59,708 nt of DNA from an uncultured Clostridium sp. (GCF_900769625.1 NZ_CAAGHK010000096.1:1-59708), one strand, 5' to 3'. Shown: positions 17,069 through 26,360, counted from the stretch's first letter. Notes: generated from the sequence alone by a model not told the origin. Numbers and translations are program-made.

Positions 17069-18103
17069 TTGATTAATTATGAAGTGTATGAAAAAGATAT
17101 AGAAAAAGGAAATATAAAAAATGGATATGTATTCTGCGGTCTTGATGAAGAACTTATAAAAGATGGAATAGATATGATTGTAAAGAGGGAAGTTCCCAAT
17201 GATTTAAAGGATCTTAACCTTATCAGAATAGATGGAATGAATACAACATTTGATGATATTGTAAATGCATGTGAAACAATGCCTTTTATGGGAGATAAGA
17301 AGGTTGTTTTAGTATATAGGGCAAATTTTCTTCAGGATAAAAGCGATTCTTCAGGAACTAAAATATACAATGAACTGAAAAAATATATTTCTGATATGCC
17401 GCCATATACTATATTGATAATGTACTATCTATGCAGGGATAAAAGAGATAAGCCAAGCAAAAATAAAAAAATTACACCTATTGAAAAGTATTTTACAGTA
17501 GTTTTCTGCGATAAATTAAAGAGAGACAAATATATAAAAAAAGTTGGTGACATTTTTAAGGAAAAAGGAAAAGAGATAGGAAGAATTGAACTTGCTTATT
17601 TTACTGATAAGGTTCAGAATAATTTTGACATAATAAAGAGGGAAATAGATAAGCTTATTTCGTATTGTGATGGCAGAGATATCAAAAAGAGTGATATAGA
17701 CCTGCTTGTTTCAAGTTCAAATGAAGAAGATATCTTTGACCTTGTTGAACTTATAGCTTCGAGGAGAGTAGATAAAGCAATCGATATAATGAAAGAAATA
17801 TTATATAAGTCAGACCAGCACATGCTGATTGTAAGTGCTGTGGAAAAACATTTTGCAAGACTGTATGAGATAAAGATAGGAATGTCACAAGGGAAGAGAG
17901 CACAACAATTTATGGCACAGTATAGACTCCCACAATTCATATGTGAAAAGCTGATGTCTCAAAGCAGCAGATTTACAGAAAAACAGTTGTGTGAACTTGT
18001 TAAACTTTGTGTTACATCAGAAACTAGAATGAAGTCATCTGGAGCAGATAAGAATATGGAAATGGAGTTTATGCTTATTAATACTCTTACAGTAAAAAAA
18101 TAA
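17069..18103 (+). CDS. holA: DNA polymerase III subunit delta
   Basis: This 344-residue clamp-loader subunit opens the beta clamp. The order of an N-terminal AAA-like module (FCGLDEELIKDGID, then TMPFMGDKKVVLV) and a C-terminal helical collar domain is typical, as is the length. The TTG start has GAGAGGA 8 bases upstream. It follows comEC by 30 bases, the usual comEC-holA-rpsT neighbourhood in Firmicutes, and ends in its own terminator facing rpsT. Confidence 0.93.
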   Translation: MINYEVYEKDIEKGNIKNGYVFCGLDEELIKDGIDMIVKREVPNDLKDLNLIRIDGMNTTFDDIVNACETMPFMGDKKVVLVYRANFLQDKSDSSGTKIYNELKKYISDMPPYTILIMYYLCRDKRDKPSKNKKITPIEKYFTVVFCDKLKRDKYIKKVGDIFKEKGKEIGRIELAYFTDKVQNNFDIIKREIDKLISYCDGRDIKKSDIDLLVSSSNEEDIFDLVELIASRRVDKAIDIMKEILYKSDQHMLIVSAVEKHFARLYEIKIGMSQGKRAQQFMAQYRLPQFICEKLMSQSSRFTEKQLCELVKLCVTSETRMKSSGADKNMEMEFMLINTLTVKK

Positions 18104-18133
18104 AAGCAGGAAAAACTGCTTTTATTTTTTTGA
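18102..18133 (+). terminator. Terminator of holA
   Basis: AAAAGCAG (18102-18109) pairs with CTGCTTTT (18116-18123), followed by ATTTTTTT. It overlaps the holA stop codon. Confidence 0.9.
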
Positions 18134-18143
18134 ATAAATTTAT

Positions 18144-18170
18144 ATAAAAAATACCCACCAAAATGGTGGG
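18144..18170 (-). terminator. Terminator of rpsT
   Basis: CCCACC (18154-18159) pairs with GGTGGG (18165-18170). Read on the minus strand it is followed by TATTTTTT. It lies just behind the rpsT stop codon. Confidence 0.9.
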
Positions 18171-18179
18171 CTTATCAGA

Positions 18180-18443
18180 TTATGCCATAGCGTTTAACTT
18201 AGCAGCTAATCTTGATTTCTTTCTAGCAGCCATGTTCTTGTGAACAACTCCTTTAGAAGTAGCCATATCTAATGACTTAACTACTGATGTATATAAAGCT
18301 TTAGCTTCTTCATTGTTCTTAGCTTCAACAGCAGCTTCAAACTTCTTTATAGCAGTCTTTAAAGCAGACTTTATCATTCTGTTCTTTAAAGTCTTAACTT
18401 CAGTAACTTTAATTCTCTTCTTTGCTGATTTTATATTTGCCAT
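18180..18443 (-). CDS. rpsT: 30S ribosomal protein S20
   Basis: This 87-residue basic protein begins MANIKSAKKRIKVTE and binds 16S rRNA early in small-subunit assembly. The length is normal. AAGGGGGTG lies 9 bases upstream of the ATG. It is transcribed alone from the promoter at 18529-18557 through an approximately 80-base leader. That leader can form a small hairpin (GCAG..CTGC), which might be relevant because S20 autoregulates its translation in other bacteria. Confidence 0.97.
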   Translation of the reverse strand: MANIKSAKKRIKVTEVKTLKNRMIKSALKTAIKKFEAAVEAKNNEEAKALYTSVVKSLDMATSKGVVHKNMAARKKSRLAAKLNAMA

Positions 18444-18528
18444 TCTTAATTCACCCCCTTAGATTTTTATAGGGTCTCTTGCAGTTTTTTGGGGAAATCT
18501 GCGTACGAGTTCATATTCAACAAACCTA

Positions 18529-18557
18529 ATTATAACATCAGAAGTTATGTAATTCAA
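18529..18557 (-). promoter_or_regulatory. Sigma-A promoter of rpsT
   Basis: On the minus strand TTGAAT (18557-18552) and TATAAT (18534-18529) are separated by 17 bases. Confidence 0.8.
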
Positions 18558-18559
18558 GT

Positions 18560-18743
18560 ATTAAATTAATAGATAGAGGAAAAAATAAATTAAATCAAAA
18601 AAATAATGTAGAAAATACGCTGATAGGTGAAAAATGAAAGTTGAAAGTTAAGAAAAAGCAACAAAACTGTTTAAAAAATCTGTTTTCAATATTTAAAATT
18701 ATTACTCATTATCACCTTTTAGATGAAGAAAAGGAGAAGCTAT
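18560..18743. other. Intergenic region before gpr with a short heptamer repeat
   Basis: Two repeat units AAGTTGA and AAGTTAA occur at about 18637-18650. A forespore promoter for gpr would be expected here, but I could not place one confidently. The remainder is plain AT-rich sequence. Confidence 0.45.
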
Positions 18744-19727
18744 ATGACAAATATAAGAACAGACCTGGCTCTTGAAGCAAAAGAGATATATTCTGAAAAA
18801 CACAAACAAGAAAAAGATATTGATGGAATAGAAGTTATCAATGAAATTGATAAAGATATAAAAGTAACAACCGTAAAAGTAAAAAATGAAAGTGGAGCTC
18901 AAAAAATAGGAAAACCAAAAGGAAATTATGTGACAATAGAAATACCTGATTTCACAGCTTATGATGCTGAGACAATGGATAGAGTTTCGCAGGTTGTAGC
19001 TGAAATTATCGGAAGAATGGTCAAGATTGATGTTGAAAAAACAATACTTGTAGTAGGACTTGGAAACTGGAAAGTAACACCTGATGCACTTGGTCCCAAG
19101 GTAACAGAAGGCATAATGGTGACAAGACATTTAAAGACTGTCATGCCTGAAATAATGGATGACTCAGTAAGACCAGTATGTTCAATAGCACCTGGGGTTC
19201 TTGGAGTTACCGGCGTTGAAACAGTAGAGATAATAAAAGGTACAGTTGAAAGAGTAAAACCTGATATTGTAATATGCATAGATGCGCTTGCAGCAAGAAG
19301 AGTTGAAAGGGTCAATACGACAATACAAATCGGCGATACAGGTATATCACCAGGGGCTGGCGTTGGAAATAATCGAAAGCAGATTAATGAAGACAATCTT
19401 GGCGTAAAAGTAATTGCAATAGGTGTACCAACTGTTGTTGATGCAGTTACAATTGCAAATGACACTATCGATATTGTTGTTGATTCATTAATTAATAATT
19501 CAGAAAGCGGAAGTGATTTTTACAAGATGCTTGCTTCCTTAGATAAAAATGAAAAAAATAATCTAATTAGAGAAGTATTGTCTTCAAAAGCACTTGGTGA
19601 AATGATAGTGACTCCAAAGGATATAGATTTAATAATAAACTCACTTGCAAAAATTATCTCAAACGGCATAAATATGGCAGTACAGCCCAATATGGATATG
19701 GAAGAAATTAATAAGTTCATGAATTAA
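18744..19727 (+). CDS. gpr: Germination protease (GPR, peptidase family A25)
   Basis: GPR cleaves small acid-soluble spore proteins at germination. The 327-residue product starts MTNIRTDLALEAKE, the family-type N-terminus and zymogen processing region. VGLGNWKVTPDALGPKV and the alanine/glycine-rich CIDALAARRVERVNTTIQI region are also characteristic. ATG 18744 is chosen because AAGGAG (18731-18736) precedes it; the ATG at 18723 has none. The gene lies between rpsT and spoIIP, the usual clostridial order. Confidence 0.96.
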   Translation: MTNIRTDLALEAKEIYSEKHKQEKDIDGIEVINEIDKDIKVTTVKVKNESGAQKIGKPKGNYVTIEIPDFTAYDAETMDRVSQVVAEIIGRMVKIDVEKTILVVGLGNWKVTPDALGPKVTEGIMVTRHLKTVMPEIMDDSVRPVCSIAPGVLGVTGVETVEIIKGTVERVKPDIVICIDALAARRVERVNTTIQIGDTGISPGAGVGNNRKQINEDNLGVKVIAIGVPTVVDAVTIANDTIDIVVDSLINNSESGSDFYKMLASLDKNEKNNLIREVLSSKALGEMIVTPKDIDLIINSLAKIISNGINMAVQPNMDMEEINKFMN

Positions 19728-19887
19728 AGAATAATTACGTAAAGCAGATAATATAAATATAAAGTAACAATGATAAGTGACTGGAATAAGAATTGTATTA
19801 AATTTAGATATGATTTATAGCAATTAAACTTAAAATGTTCATTATTCATTGTTAATTAGGGCATACAGTATAGATTAATAATAAATA

Positions 19888-19932
19888 TGTTTCAGCTGGT
19901 ATGGATTTTTTCAGGCAATATCAGCTGAAACA
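19888..19932. repeat. Perfect 11-bp inverted repeat
   Basis: TGTTTCAGCTG (19888-19898) and CAGCTGAAACA (19922-19932) are separated by 23 bases in the gpr-spoIIP gap. No T-run follows, so it is not a standard terminator. It may be an operator, an RNA processing signal, or a rho-type end. Confidence 0.65.
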
Positions 19933-20002
19933 GTATTATGCTATCACATTATAAAAAGTGCTAACAACTAGCAGCATAAGCAGAAAGCAGTTTGCATTTT
20001 AA

Positions 20003-20037
20003 AACTGATAACTGTTAGCTGATAGCTGTTAACTGTT
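20003..20037. repeat. Heptamer repeat array (five units)
   Basis: Units AACTGAT, AACTGTT, AGCTGAT, AGCTGTT and AACTGTT end two bases before the G-run that serves as the spoIIP ribosome binding site. Confidence 0.8.
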
Positions 20038-20051
20038 GTGGGGGGATTAAG

Positions 20052-21149
20052 GTGGTTTATACCGTCAGGAGAGGAAGAGTAATTGGTTCACAGAAAAAAA
20101 TCAGGGGCAGACCAGGAGCTCGTATAGGATTAATAATTTTAATTATATTAGTCAGTATATTTTTTATCCGAGTAATAGGTGTGCTGAAAGATAATAAAGA
20201 ACGAGGAGCATTTGTGTATGTACAGCTTTTGAATATAGGTCTTCCTATAGTAGAAAGTGAGGTATATGATGAAGGAAGTTATGCTGAAAATAAACTATCA
20301 ATAAGTAATGTGTGCTTTGATGCAGTTGGCTTGAAAGATATGACTTATCAAAAGATATTGTCAAAGGAATTAAGTATTCTTGGAAATGTTGATATAGGTA
20401 ATACAAACTATGAATATGAAGATAAAGGCGATAAGAACAGTATATTTTTATATAATTCATTCACAGTAAGTGAGGATAGCATTTCAAAGGAAATTGCAGT
20501 AAGCGATAGTACAAATAAAGAGATTTATAATCCAACTTTAAAAAAGCCTCTTGATGATTCGAAACCAGAAGTATTAATTTATCACACTCATACTAGTGAA
20601 AATTACGGTGCAGATTGTCCTGACAGCTTGAATGAAGAAACAAATGTTGTTGGAGCAGGAGATGTTCTGGAAAATGAATTGAGAAATAATTATGGAATAT
20701 CTGTAGTACATGATAAGACCAATCACTGCGAATCGTATAATGACAGTTATAAAAGGTCAGCAGAGACTGTTGACTATTATTTGAAAGAATATGGAGACTT
20801 TAAAATAATTATCGATCTTCACAGGGATTCAGTTGATAATAAGGCAGCTACGACAACAGAGATATATGGCATGAGTGCATCAAGGATAATGTTTGTCAAT
20901 GCTAAAAATAGTACAAGGTATGCAAAAAATAAAGAGCTTACTGAAAAGATATTTAATAAAACACAAGAGCTTTTTCCGGGATTGCCAAGAAAAATTTACA
21001 CATACAATAGGGGGATAAATGCATTTAATCAGAGCAAAAGTGATGGCTGTGTTTTATTTGAAATAGGGTCACACACCAATACACCGGAAGAATCTAAAGT
21101 GACTGCTGAATGTATGGCAAGAGTTATTGCGGAGATTCTTAATAATTAG
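20052..21149 (+). CDS. spoIIP: Stage II sporulation protein P (cell-wall hydrolase)
   Basis: SpoIIP is an amidase and endopeptidase that, with SpoIID and SpoIIM, thins septal peptidoglycan and drives engulfment. The 365-residue protein has a membrane anchor at about 23-42 and a C-terminal catalytic domain with IYHTHTSENY, DLHRDS and EIGSHTNTPEE carrying the presumed zinc ligands. The start is GTG, with GGGGGG about 6-7 bases upstream. It follows gpr as in Bacillus and is closed by a strong terminator. Sigma-E control is expected from the family; no promoter was assigned. Confidence 0.95.
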   Translation: MVYTVRRGRVIGSQKKIRGRPGARIGLIILIILVSIFFIRVIGVLKDNKERGAFVYVQLLNIGLPIVESEVYDEGSYAENKLSISNVCFDAVGLKDMTYQKILSKELSILGNVDIGNTNYEYEDKGDKNSIFLYNSFTVSEDSISKEIAVSDSTNKEIYNPTLKKPLDDSKPEVLIYHTHTSENYGADCPDSLNEETNVVGAGDVLENELRNNYGISVVHDKTNHCESYNDSYKRSAETVDYYLKEYGDFKIIIDLHRDSVDNKAATTTEIYGMSASRIMFVNAKNSTRYAKNKELTEKIFNKTQELFPGLPRKIYTYNRGINAFNQSKSDGCVLFEIGSHTNTPEESKVTAECMARVIAEILNN

Positions 21150-21197
21150 GTACGCTTGGATAAAAAAATATAAAATAGTATAAGGCTTAAATGATAT

Positions 21198-21236
21198 GGC
21201 TGCTGCATTATTAAATTAATTCAGCAGCCTATTTTT
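21198..21236 (+). terminator. Terminator of spoIIP
   Basis: GGCTGCTG (21198-21205) pairs with CAGCAGCC (21222-21229), followed by TATTTTT. Confidence 0.88.
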
Positions 21237-21312
21237 GAGTTGAATAATAAAAACCGAAATTGGAGATACTTTAGAATAAAAAGAATTTATGAGAGAAATA
21301 AGGGTGTTTTAA

Positions 21313-21642
21313 GTGAACAAATATTATAAAAAATACATATTAAAAAAGGCAGTTCCAATTTTAATTTTGAGCCCGATAGTTATTTTCGGACTTATACACA
21401 TCAACATAATAAATACTAAGGCCTTATCACCATTAGGCAACACTAAACAAAATTACGAACTGGTTAGTGAGAAGTTTGGTAATGATTTTGCAAATTTTAT
21501 AAAGGATAATTCATTTGTGAAAATATATCTAGACTGTGATGATGGCAAGATTCTTGTACGGTTAGGCGATGAGGAATTTAAAATTACGTCAGAATCACAG
21601 ATAGTTGAGTATCTAAAAGACAAAATAAACAGTATAAAATAG
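21313..21642 (+). CDS. Small membrane-anchored protein of unknown function
   Basis: The 109-residue product has a basic N-terminus, one hydrophobic segment (about residues 13-32, PILILSPIVIFGLIHINIIN), and an extracytoplasmic-looking domain containing VKIYLDCDDGKILVRLGDEE. I recognise no family. The GTG start has AGGGTG 7 bases upstream. Its position between spoIIP and lepA, behind the spoIIP terminator, gives it its own transcription. A sporulation link is possible only by neighbourhood. Confidence 0.7.
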   Translation: MNKYYKKYILKKAVPILILSPIVIFGLIHINIINTKALSPLGNTKQNYELVSEKFGNDFANFIKDNSFVKIYLDCDDGKILVRLGDEEFKITSESQIVEYLKDKINSIK

Positions 21643-21743
21643 TAATTTCTAATGAGAGTTAAATTTTAATAGCCTTTTTAAAGTGATGTATGTTATAATT
21701 TAGCTGATTTAATTATAACGGGGGTGAAAAGCTAAACCTTACC

Positions 21744-21863
21744 CAGTTGAAAGTTGAGAGTTTAATGAAAATAAAATTATTTTATAATTTTATAATCATA
21801 TATTATAAAAATCTCTGTGAGATTTTTTACTGTATTATCAATTATCAACTATAAACTATCAGC
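21744..21863. repeat. MITE-like element: heptamers, hairpin, inverted heptamers
   Basis: The left arm has CAGTTGA, AAGTTGA, GAGTTTA (21744-21764). A central hairpin AAAAATCTC-tgt-GAGATTTTT lies at 21807-21827. The right arm has TATCAAT, TATCAAC, TATAAAC, TATCAGC (21836-21863), the complementary sense of the left arm. The 120-bp unit lies directly upstream of the lepA ribosome binding site and has the same architecture as 53661-53811. Confidence 0.75.
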
Positions 21864-21883
21864 TGAAGGAAGGTTAGTTTATT

Positions 21884-23689
21884 ATGAAAAGTGAAAGACA
21901 ACAACATATCAGAAATTTTTCGATAGTAGCACATATTGATCATGGTAAGTCAACCCTTGCGGACAGATTACTTGAAACTACAGGAACCTTGACACAAAGG
22001 GAAATGGAAGAACAAGTTCTAGATAATATGGAGATAGAAAAAGAAAGAGGAATAACAATAAAGTCTCAGGCAGCCAGACTTGTATATAGAAGAGATAACG
22101 GTGAAGAATATATTCTTAATTTAATTGATACTCCAGGTCACGTAGACTTTAACTATGAAGTTTCAAGAAGCCTTGCGGCATGTGAGGGTGCTGTTCTAGT
22201 TGTAGATGCAACACAGGGAATTCAGGCACAGACTTTAGCTAACTGCTATTTAGCTTTAGACAATGACCTTGAAATAGCGCCAGTAATAAATAAGATAGAC
22301 TTACCATCAGCAAGACCAGATGAAATTAAACAGGAAATTGAAGATGTTATAGGAATAGATGCGGAAGAAGCTCCTATGATATCAGCTAAAACAGGGCTTA
22401 ACATCAAAGATGTATTAGAATCAGTAGTAAATAATATACCTGCTCCAGATGGTGATGAAGAAGCACCATTAAAAGCCTTGATTTTTGACTCATACTATGA
22501 CAGTTATAAAGGTGTTGTATGTATTGTCAGAATTAAAGATGGTAAAGTAAAAGTTGGCGATAAGATAAAGCTTATGGCAACTAATAAAATATATGATGTT
22601 ACTGAAGTTGGCGTATTTACTCCAAATGTTCTTCCGATTGGAAGTTTAAATGCAGGTGATGTTGGATATATTACTGCATCTATTAAAAATGTAAGAGATG
22701 CCAGAGTTGGTGATACAATAACAGAAGCAGCAAGACCTACAGAAGAAGCACTTCCAGGGTATAAGCCAGCTATACCAATGGTTTATTCAGGTATTTATCC
22801 AGTTGATGGATCAAAATATGATGAATTAAAAGAAGCACTTGAAAAGCTTCAGATTAATGATGCTGCCTTAAGTTTTGAACCAGAAACATCTATAGCATTA
22901 GGATTTGGATTCAGATGTGGATTCTTAGGATTATTACATATGGAAATAATTCAGGAAAGAGTTGAAAGAGAATTCAACTTAGATATAATAACAACAGCAC
23001 CATCAGTTATTTACAAGGTAATAAAGACAGATGGAGAAGTTTTAGAAATTACAAATCCTACAAACCTCCCAGAACCAACAGAAGTTGACTACATGGAAGA
23101 ACCTATCGTTAAAGCATCAATAATAACTCCAAAGGACTATGTTGGATCTGTTATGGAATTATGCCAGGACCGTAGAGGAACATATATAGATATGCAGTAT
23201 ATCGAAGAAACAAGAGCAGTTGTTAATTACGAAATACCTTTAAATGAAATAATATATGATTTCTTTGATACATTAAAGTCAAGAACTAGAGGATACGCTT
23301 CTTTAGATTATGAATTTAAGGGATATACAAGAACTAAACTTGTTAAGCTTGATATATTATTAAATGGAGATATAGTTGATGCATTATCAATGATAGTTCC
23401 AGATGAAAGAGCTTACCATAAAGGAAGAGGTATAGCAGAAAAGCTTAAAGAAATTATTCCAAGACAGATGTTTGAAGTTCCAATTCAGGCAGCTATTGGA
23501 TCTAAGATAATTGCCAGAGAAACTGTAAAAGCTATGAGAAAAGATGTATTAGCTAAATGTTATGGTGGAGATATTTCAAGAAAGAAGAAACTTCTTGAAA
23601 AGCAAAAAGAAGGTAAGAAGAGAATGAGACAGGTTGGATCGGTTGAAGTTCCACAAGAAGCATTCATGGCTGTACTTAAGGTTGATTAA
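21884..23689 (+). CDS. lepA: Elongation factor 4 (LepA)
   Basis: This 601-residue translational GTPase acts on stalled or misassembled ribosomes. The G-motifs are intact: AHIDHGKST (16-24), ERGITIKSQA, DTPGH and NKID. The C-terminal LepA-specific domain is present (GDISRKKKLLEKQKEGKKR). Length is standard. AAGGAAGG lies upstream of the ATG, immediately after a repeat element, so the gene probably has its own promoter or reads through it. Confidence 0.97.
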   Translation: MKSERQQHIRNFSIVAHIDHGKSTLADRLLETTGTLTQREMEEQVLDNMEIEKERGITIKSQAARLVYRRDNGEEYILNLIDTPGHVDFNYEVSRSLAACEGAVLVVDATQGIQAQTLANCYLALDNDLEIAPVINKIDLPSARPDEIKQEIEDVIGIDAEEAPMISAKTGLNIKDVLESVVNNIPAPDGDEEAPLKALIFDSYYDSYKGVVCIVRIKDGKVKVGDKIKLMATNKIYDVTEVGVFTPNVLPIGSLNAGDVGYITASIKNVRDARVGDTITEAARPTEEALPGYKPAIPMVYSGIYPVDGSKYDELKEALEKLQINDAALSFEPETSIALGFGFRCGFLGLLHMEIIQERVEREFNLDIITTAPSVIYKVIKTDGEVLEITNPTNLPEPTEVDYMEEPIVKASIITPKDYVGSVMELCQDRRGTYIDMQYIEETRAVVNYEIPLNEIIYDFFDTLKSRTRGYASLDYEFKGYTRTKLVKLDILLNGDIVDALSMIVPDERAYHKGRGIAEKLKEIIPRQMFEVPIQAAIGSKIIARETVKAMRKDVLAKCYGGDISRKKKLLEKQKEGKKRMRQVGSVEVPQEAFMAVLKVD

Positions 23690-23790
23690 ACTAGTTAATA
23701 AACAACAATAATTATATTAGTTAATGGTCAGTAAATATTAGAAAATAGTTTAAGTGTAAAATATCTGCAGAATTATTAAATAAATACCGA

Positions 23791-23816
23791 AACTGTTAAC
23801 TGCAAACTGTTAACTA
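23791..23816. repeat. Heptamer repeat array
   Basis: Units AACTGTT, AACTGCA, AACTGTT and AACTA lie just before the lepA terminator. Confidence 0.75.
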
Positions 23817-23818
23817 AA

Positions 23819-23848
23819 AAGGGCTGACCTAATTGGTCAGTCCTTTTT
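23819..23848 (+). terminator. Terminator between lepA and hemW
   Basis: AAGGGCTGACC (23819-23829) pairs with GGTCAGTCCTT (23835-23845) with one G-U, followed by TTT. The hemW ribosome binding site follows 10 bases later. Confidence 0.88.
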
Positions 23849-23870
23849 TGAATTTTAGGAGGAAATTTTA

Positions 23871-24998
23871 ATGAAAGAAATGTCTTTATATATACATATT
23901 CCGTTCTGCAAGCAAAAATGCTTATATTGTGATTTTCCATCATATTCAGGCAAAGAAAAATTTATAGATGAATATATTAAAGCTCTAAACAAAGAGATTT
24001 TAGATAAATGCAGAAAATATAAAATAATAAGTATTTTTATAGGTGGAGGAACGCCATCGTATTTAAATGAAAAAAACCTGGAAAGTCTTCTCAAGACTAT
24101 AAATTTATTAAGTTTTTCAGAAAATATGGAGTTTACAGTTGAATGTAATCCGGGAACGCTTAATGAAGAAAAATTATTCATAATGAAGAATAATAATGTA
24201 AACAGAATAAGTATGGGACTTCAGTCAACAAATGATAACCTTCTTAAGGAAATTGGCAGAATTCATACTTTTGAAGAGTTTAAGAAAAATTATCATAGCG
24301 CAAGAAAAGCAGGATTTAAAAATATAAATATGGATCTTATGTTTGGACTTCCGGATCAGAAGGTAGAAGACTGGATAGCGACTCTTGAAGATGCAGTCAG
24401 TCTTAATCCGGAACATATTTCAGCATATAGTCTGATAATTGAAGAAGGAACATGTTTTTATAAATTATATGATAATGATAAACTGAATCTTCCAAGCGAA
24501 GAAGAAGAAAGAAAGATGTATGTTTTAACTAAGAATTTTCTTGAAGAACATGGATATCATCAATATGAAATATCTAATTATTCAAAAAGTGGCAGAGAGT
24601 GTTTTCATAATAAGATTTATTGGAAATGTAATGAGTATTTAGGTCTTGGAGTTTCAGCAAGTTCATTTATAGAAAAAAAGAGATTTAAAAATATAGATAG
24701 TATTAGTGAATATATAAAAAAAATAAATAATGGTGAAGATGTTACTGAAGAAGTGCATGTAAACAATCTTAAGGATGATATGGAAGAATTTATATTTATG
24801 GGCCTTAGAATGATAGAAGGTATAAGCATAAAAGAATTTAAGAAAAGATTTGGAAAAGATGTATTTGAAATTTATGATGATGCTATCAAAAACAATGTGC
24901 AAAAATGTTTATTAGTTAGTAATTCGGAAAAACTATATTTAAGTCCTCAAGGGATTGAATTATCAAATTATGTTATGAGTGATTTTATACTTACTTAA
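23871..24998 (+). CDS. hemW: HemW-like radical SAM protein (coproporphyrinogen oxidase family)
   Basis: The 375-residue protein is a radical SAM enzyme with the FeS motif CKQKCLYC (Cys13, Cys17, Cys20), GGGTPS in the SAM region, and a C-terminal HemN-type domain. It is the HemW form, which is linked to heme insertion and is not proven to oxidise coproporphyrinogen. AGGAGG (23858-23863) precedes the ATG. It lies between lepA and hrcA, its usual Firmicutes position, and is about 300 bases from the heat-shock promoter. Confidence 0.93.
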   Translation: MKEMSLYIHIPFCKQKCLYCDFPSYSGKEKFIDEYIKALNKEILDKCRKYKIISIFIGGGTPSYLNEKNLESLLKTINLLSFSENMEFTVECNPGTLNEEKLFIMKNNNVNRISMGLQSTNDNLLKEIGRIHTFEEFKKNYHSARKAGFKNINMDLMFGLPDQKVEDWIATLEDAVSLNPEHISAYSLIIEEGTCFYKLYDNDKLNLPSEEEERKMYVLTKNFLEEHGYHQYEISNYSKSGRECFHNKIYWKCNEYLGLGVSASSFIEKKRFKNIDSISEYIKKINNGEDVTEEVHVNNLKDDMEEFIFMGLRMIEGISIKEFKKRFGKDVFEIYDDAIKNNVQKCLLVSNSEKLYLSPQGIELSNYVMSDFILT

Positions 24999-25242
24999 AG
25001 TTTACTTAGTCTTTATTAAATAAGATTAATGAAAAAGTTTGATATGATTGAAATTTTATCAGTATTTATGAGATGTATGTATAAGTAGATATATTCAGCT
25101 TTACAGCAATACTAACAGATAGATAGGTTAAAGTGTTGAATGAAAAATGAAGTAAATTTAAGAAAATTGAAGTATTATTGATTTAATCTCATAAAAACGA
25201 TTAAATATAAATTATAATTACTTATATTAAAAATAAATAGAA
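24999..25242. other. Intergenic region upstream of the heat-shock promoter
   Basis: This is AT-rich sequence without a clear gene, repeat or terminator. hemW may have no strong terminator of its own. Confidence 0.5.
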
Positions 25243-25271
25243 TTGACAAAAAACATCATAAATAATATATT
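25243..25271 (+). promoter_or_regulatory. Sigma-A promoter of hrcA-grpE-dnaK
   Basis: TTGACA (25243-25248) and TATATT (25266-25271) are separated by 17 bases, and the CIRCE operator follows 13 bases downstream. Confidence 0.9.
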
Positions 25272-25284
25272 TAAAACATAGTCA

Positions 25285-25311
25285 TTAGCACTCGATGCTA
25301 ATGAGTGCTAA
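25285..25311 (+). promoter_or_regulatory. CIRCE operator (HrcA binding site)
   Basis: TTAGCACTC, nine bases, GAGTGCTAA matches the CIRCE consensus exactly. HrcA bound here represses the operon until heat shock titrates the GroE-dependent repressor. This is the only CIRCE seen in the window. Confidence 0.98.
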
Positions 25312-25328
25312 CAAAAAGAGGTGAGACT

Positions 25329-26360
25329 ATGGGGATTGATGATAGAAAAATAAGAATACTTCAAGCTATTATCAATGACTATATTCGTACTGGTGATCCT
25401 GTAGGGTCGAGAACAATTGCTAAAAATTATGATTTGGGAATTGGATCTGCAACAATAAGAAATGAGATGGCAGACCTTGAAGATATGGGTTATCTTGAAC
25501 AGCCTCATGCTTCAGCAGGAAGAATTCCATCGAGTAAGGGATATAGATTATATGTCGATAAGTTGATGGAAAGCCAACATCTTACAGCAGAAGAAAACTT
25601 GCGGATAAAGCAGTACATTGTTGATTCAGCAATGCTTGAAGTAGATAAAATAGTAAAACAAACAAGTAGTCTTTTATCAGAGCTTACAAAACTGACATGT
25701 GTTATCGAAGCACCATCAGTTAAGAAAAGTTTTATAAAGTCAATTCAGCTTATAAGAGTTGATGATCACAATATAGTATCAGTATTCTTAACGGATACTG
25801 GACTGATAAAAAATCATATTATGAAATTAAACAGCAGTGTTCCTAGTACTGAGATTTTAAATAGGATAAATGAATTTGTTAATTCAAGACTTGCAGGTCT
25901 TTCAATAGAAGAAATCAATCTTGAAGTCATCAACAATCTTAAAAAAGATTTTGGTCAGTACGAAGAAATATTTAATGCTATATTACCTCTTTTGTATGAA
26001 ACATTAAATACAGCAGATTCATCGGAAGTATTCATGGAAGGAACAACAAACATCTTCAATTATCCAGAATACAACGATATAAATAAAGCTAAAGAAATGC
26101 TTTCACTTCTTAACGATAAAGATTCTATATTGGAATTATTTAATCCTTCTGATGATATTACGATCAGCATAGGAGAGGAGAATTACAAGCCTCAGGCTAA
26201 AGAATGCAGTATAATTTCTGCAGAATATTCGTTGGGAGACAGACCTGTTGGAAAGATTGGACTAATAGGACCGAGAAGAATTGATTATTCAAGGGTAATT
26301 ACAATTTTAGCACAGGTAGTAAAAGAGCTTAACAATATATTAAATAATCAAAAAATATAA
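25329..26360 (+). CDS. hrcA: Heat-inducible transcription repressor HrcA
   Basis: The 343-residue class I heat-shock repressor has an N-terminal winged helix (DPVGSRTIAKNY, SATIRNEMADLEDMGYL) and a C-terminal GAF-like HrcA domain. The ATG at 25329 follows GAGGTGAG. The longer frame from 25305 would start within the CIRCE and is rejected. As first gene behind its own operator it is autoregulated. Confidence 0.97.
   Translation: MGIDDRKIRILQAIINDYIRTGDPVGSRTIAKNYDLGIGSATIRNEMADLEDMGYLEQPHASAGRIPSSKGYRLYVDKLMESQHLTAEENLRIKQYIVDSAMLEVDKIVKQTSSLLSELTKLTCVIEAPSVKKSFIKSIQLIRVDDHNIVSVFLTDTGLIKNHIMKLNSSVPSTEILNRINEFVNSRLAGLSIEEINLEVINNLKKDFGQYEEIFNAILPLLYETLNTADSSEVFMEGTTNIFNYPEYNDINKAKEMLSLLNDKDSILELFNPSDDITISIGEENYKPQAKECSIISAEYSLGDRPVGKIGLIGPRRIDYSRVITILAQVVKELNNILNNQKI

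Noticed and set aside
18959..19465. 168-codon open frame antisense to gpr, and many similar antisense frames
   Set aside because: They are shadows of strongly coding + strand genes, without ribosome binding sites and with unusual composition (Ser, Ile, Thr rich).
19888..19932. Inverted repeat as the gpr terminator
   Set aside because: It lacks a T-run on either side; the following sequence is GTATTATGC.
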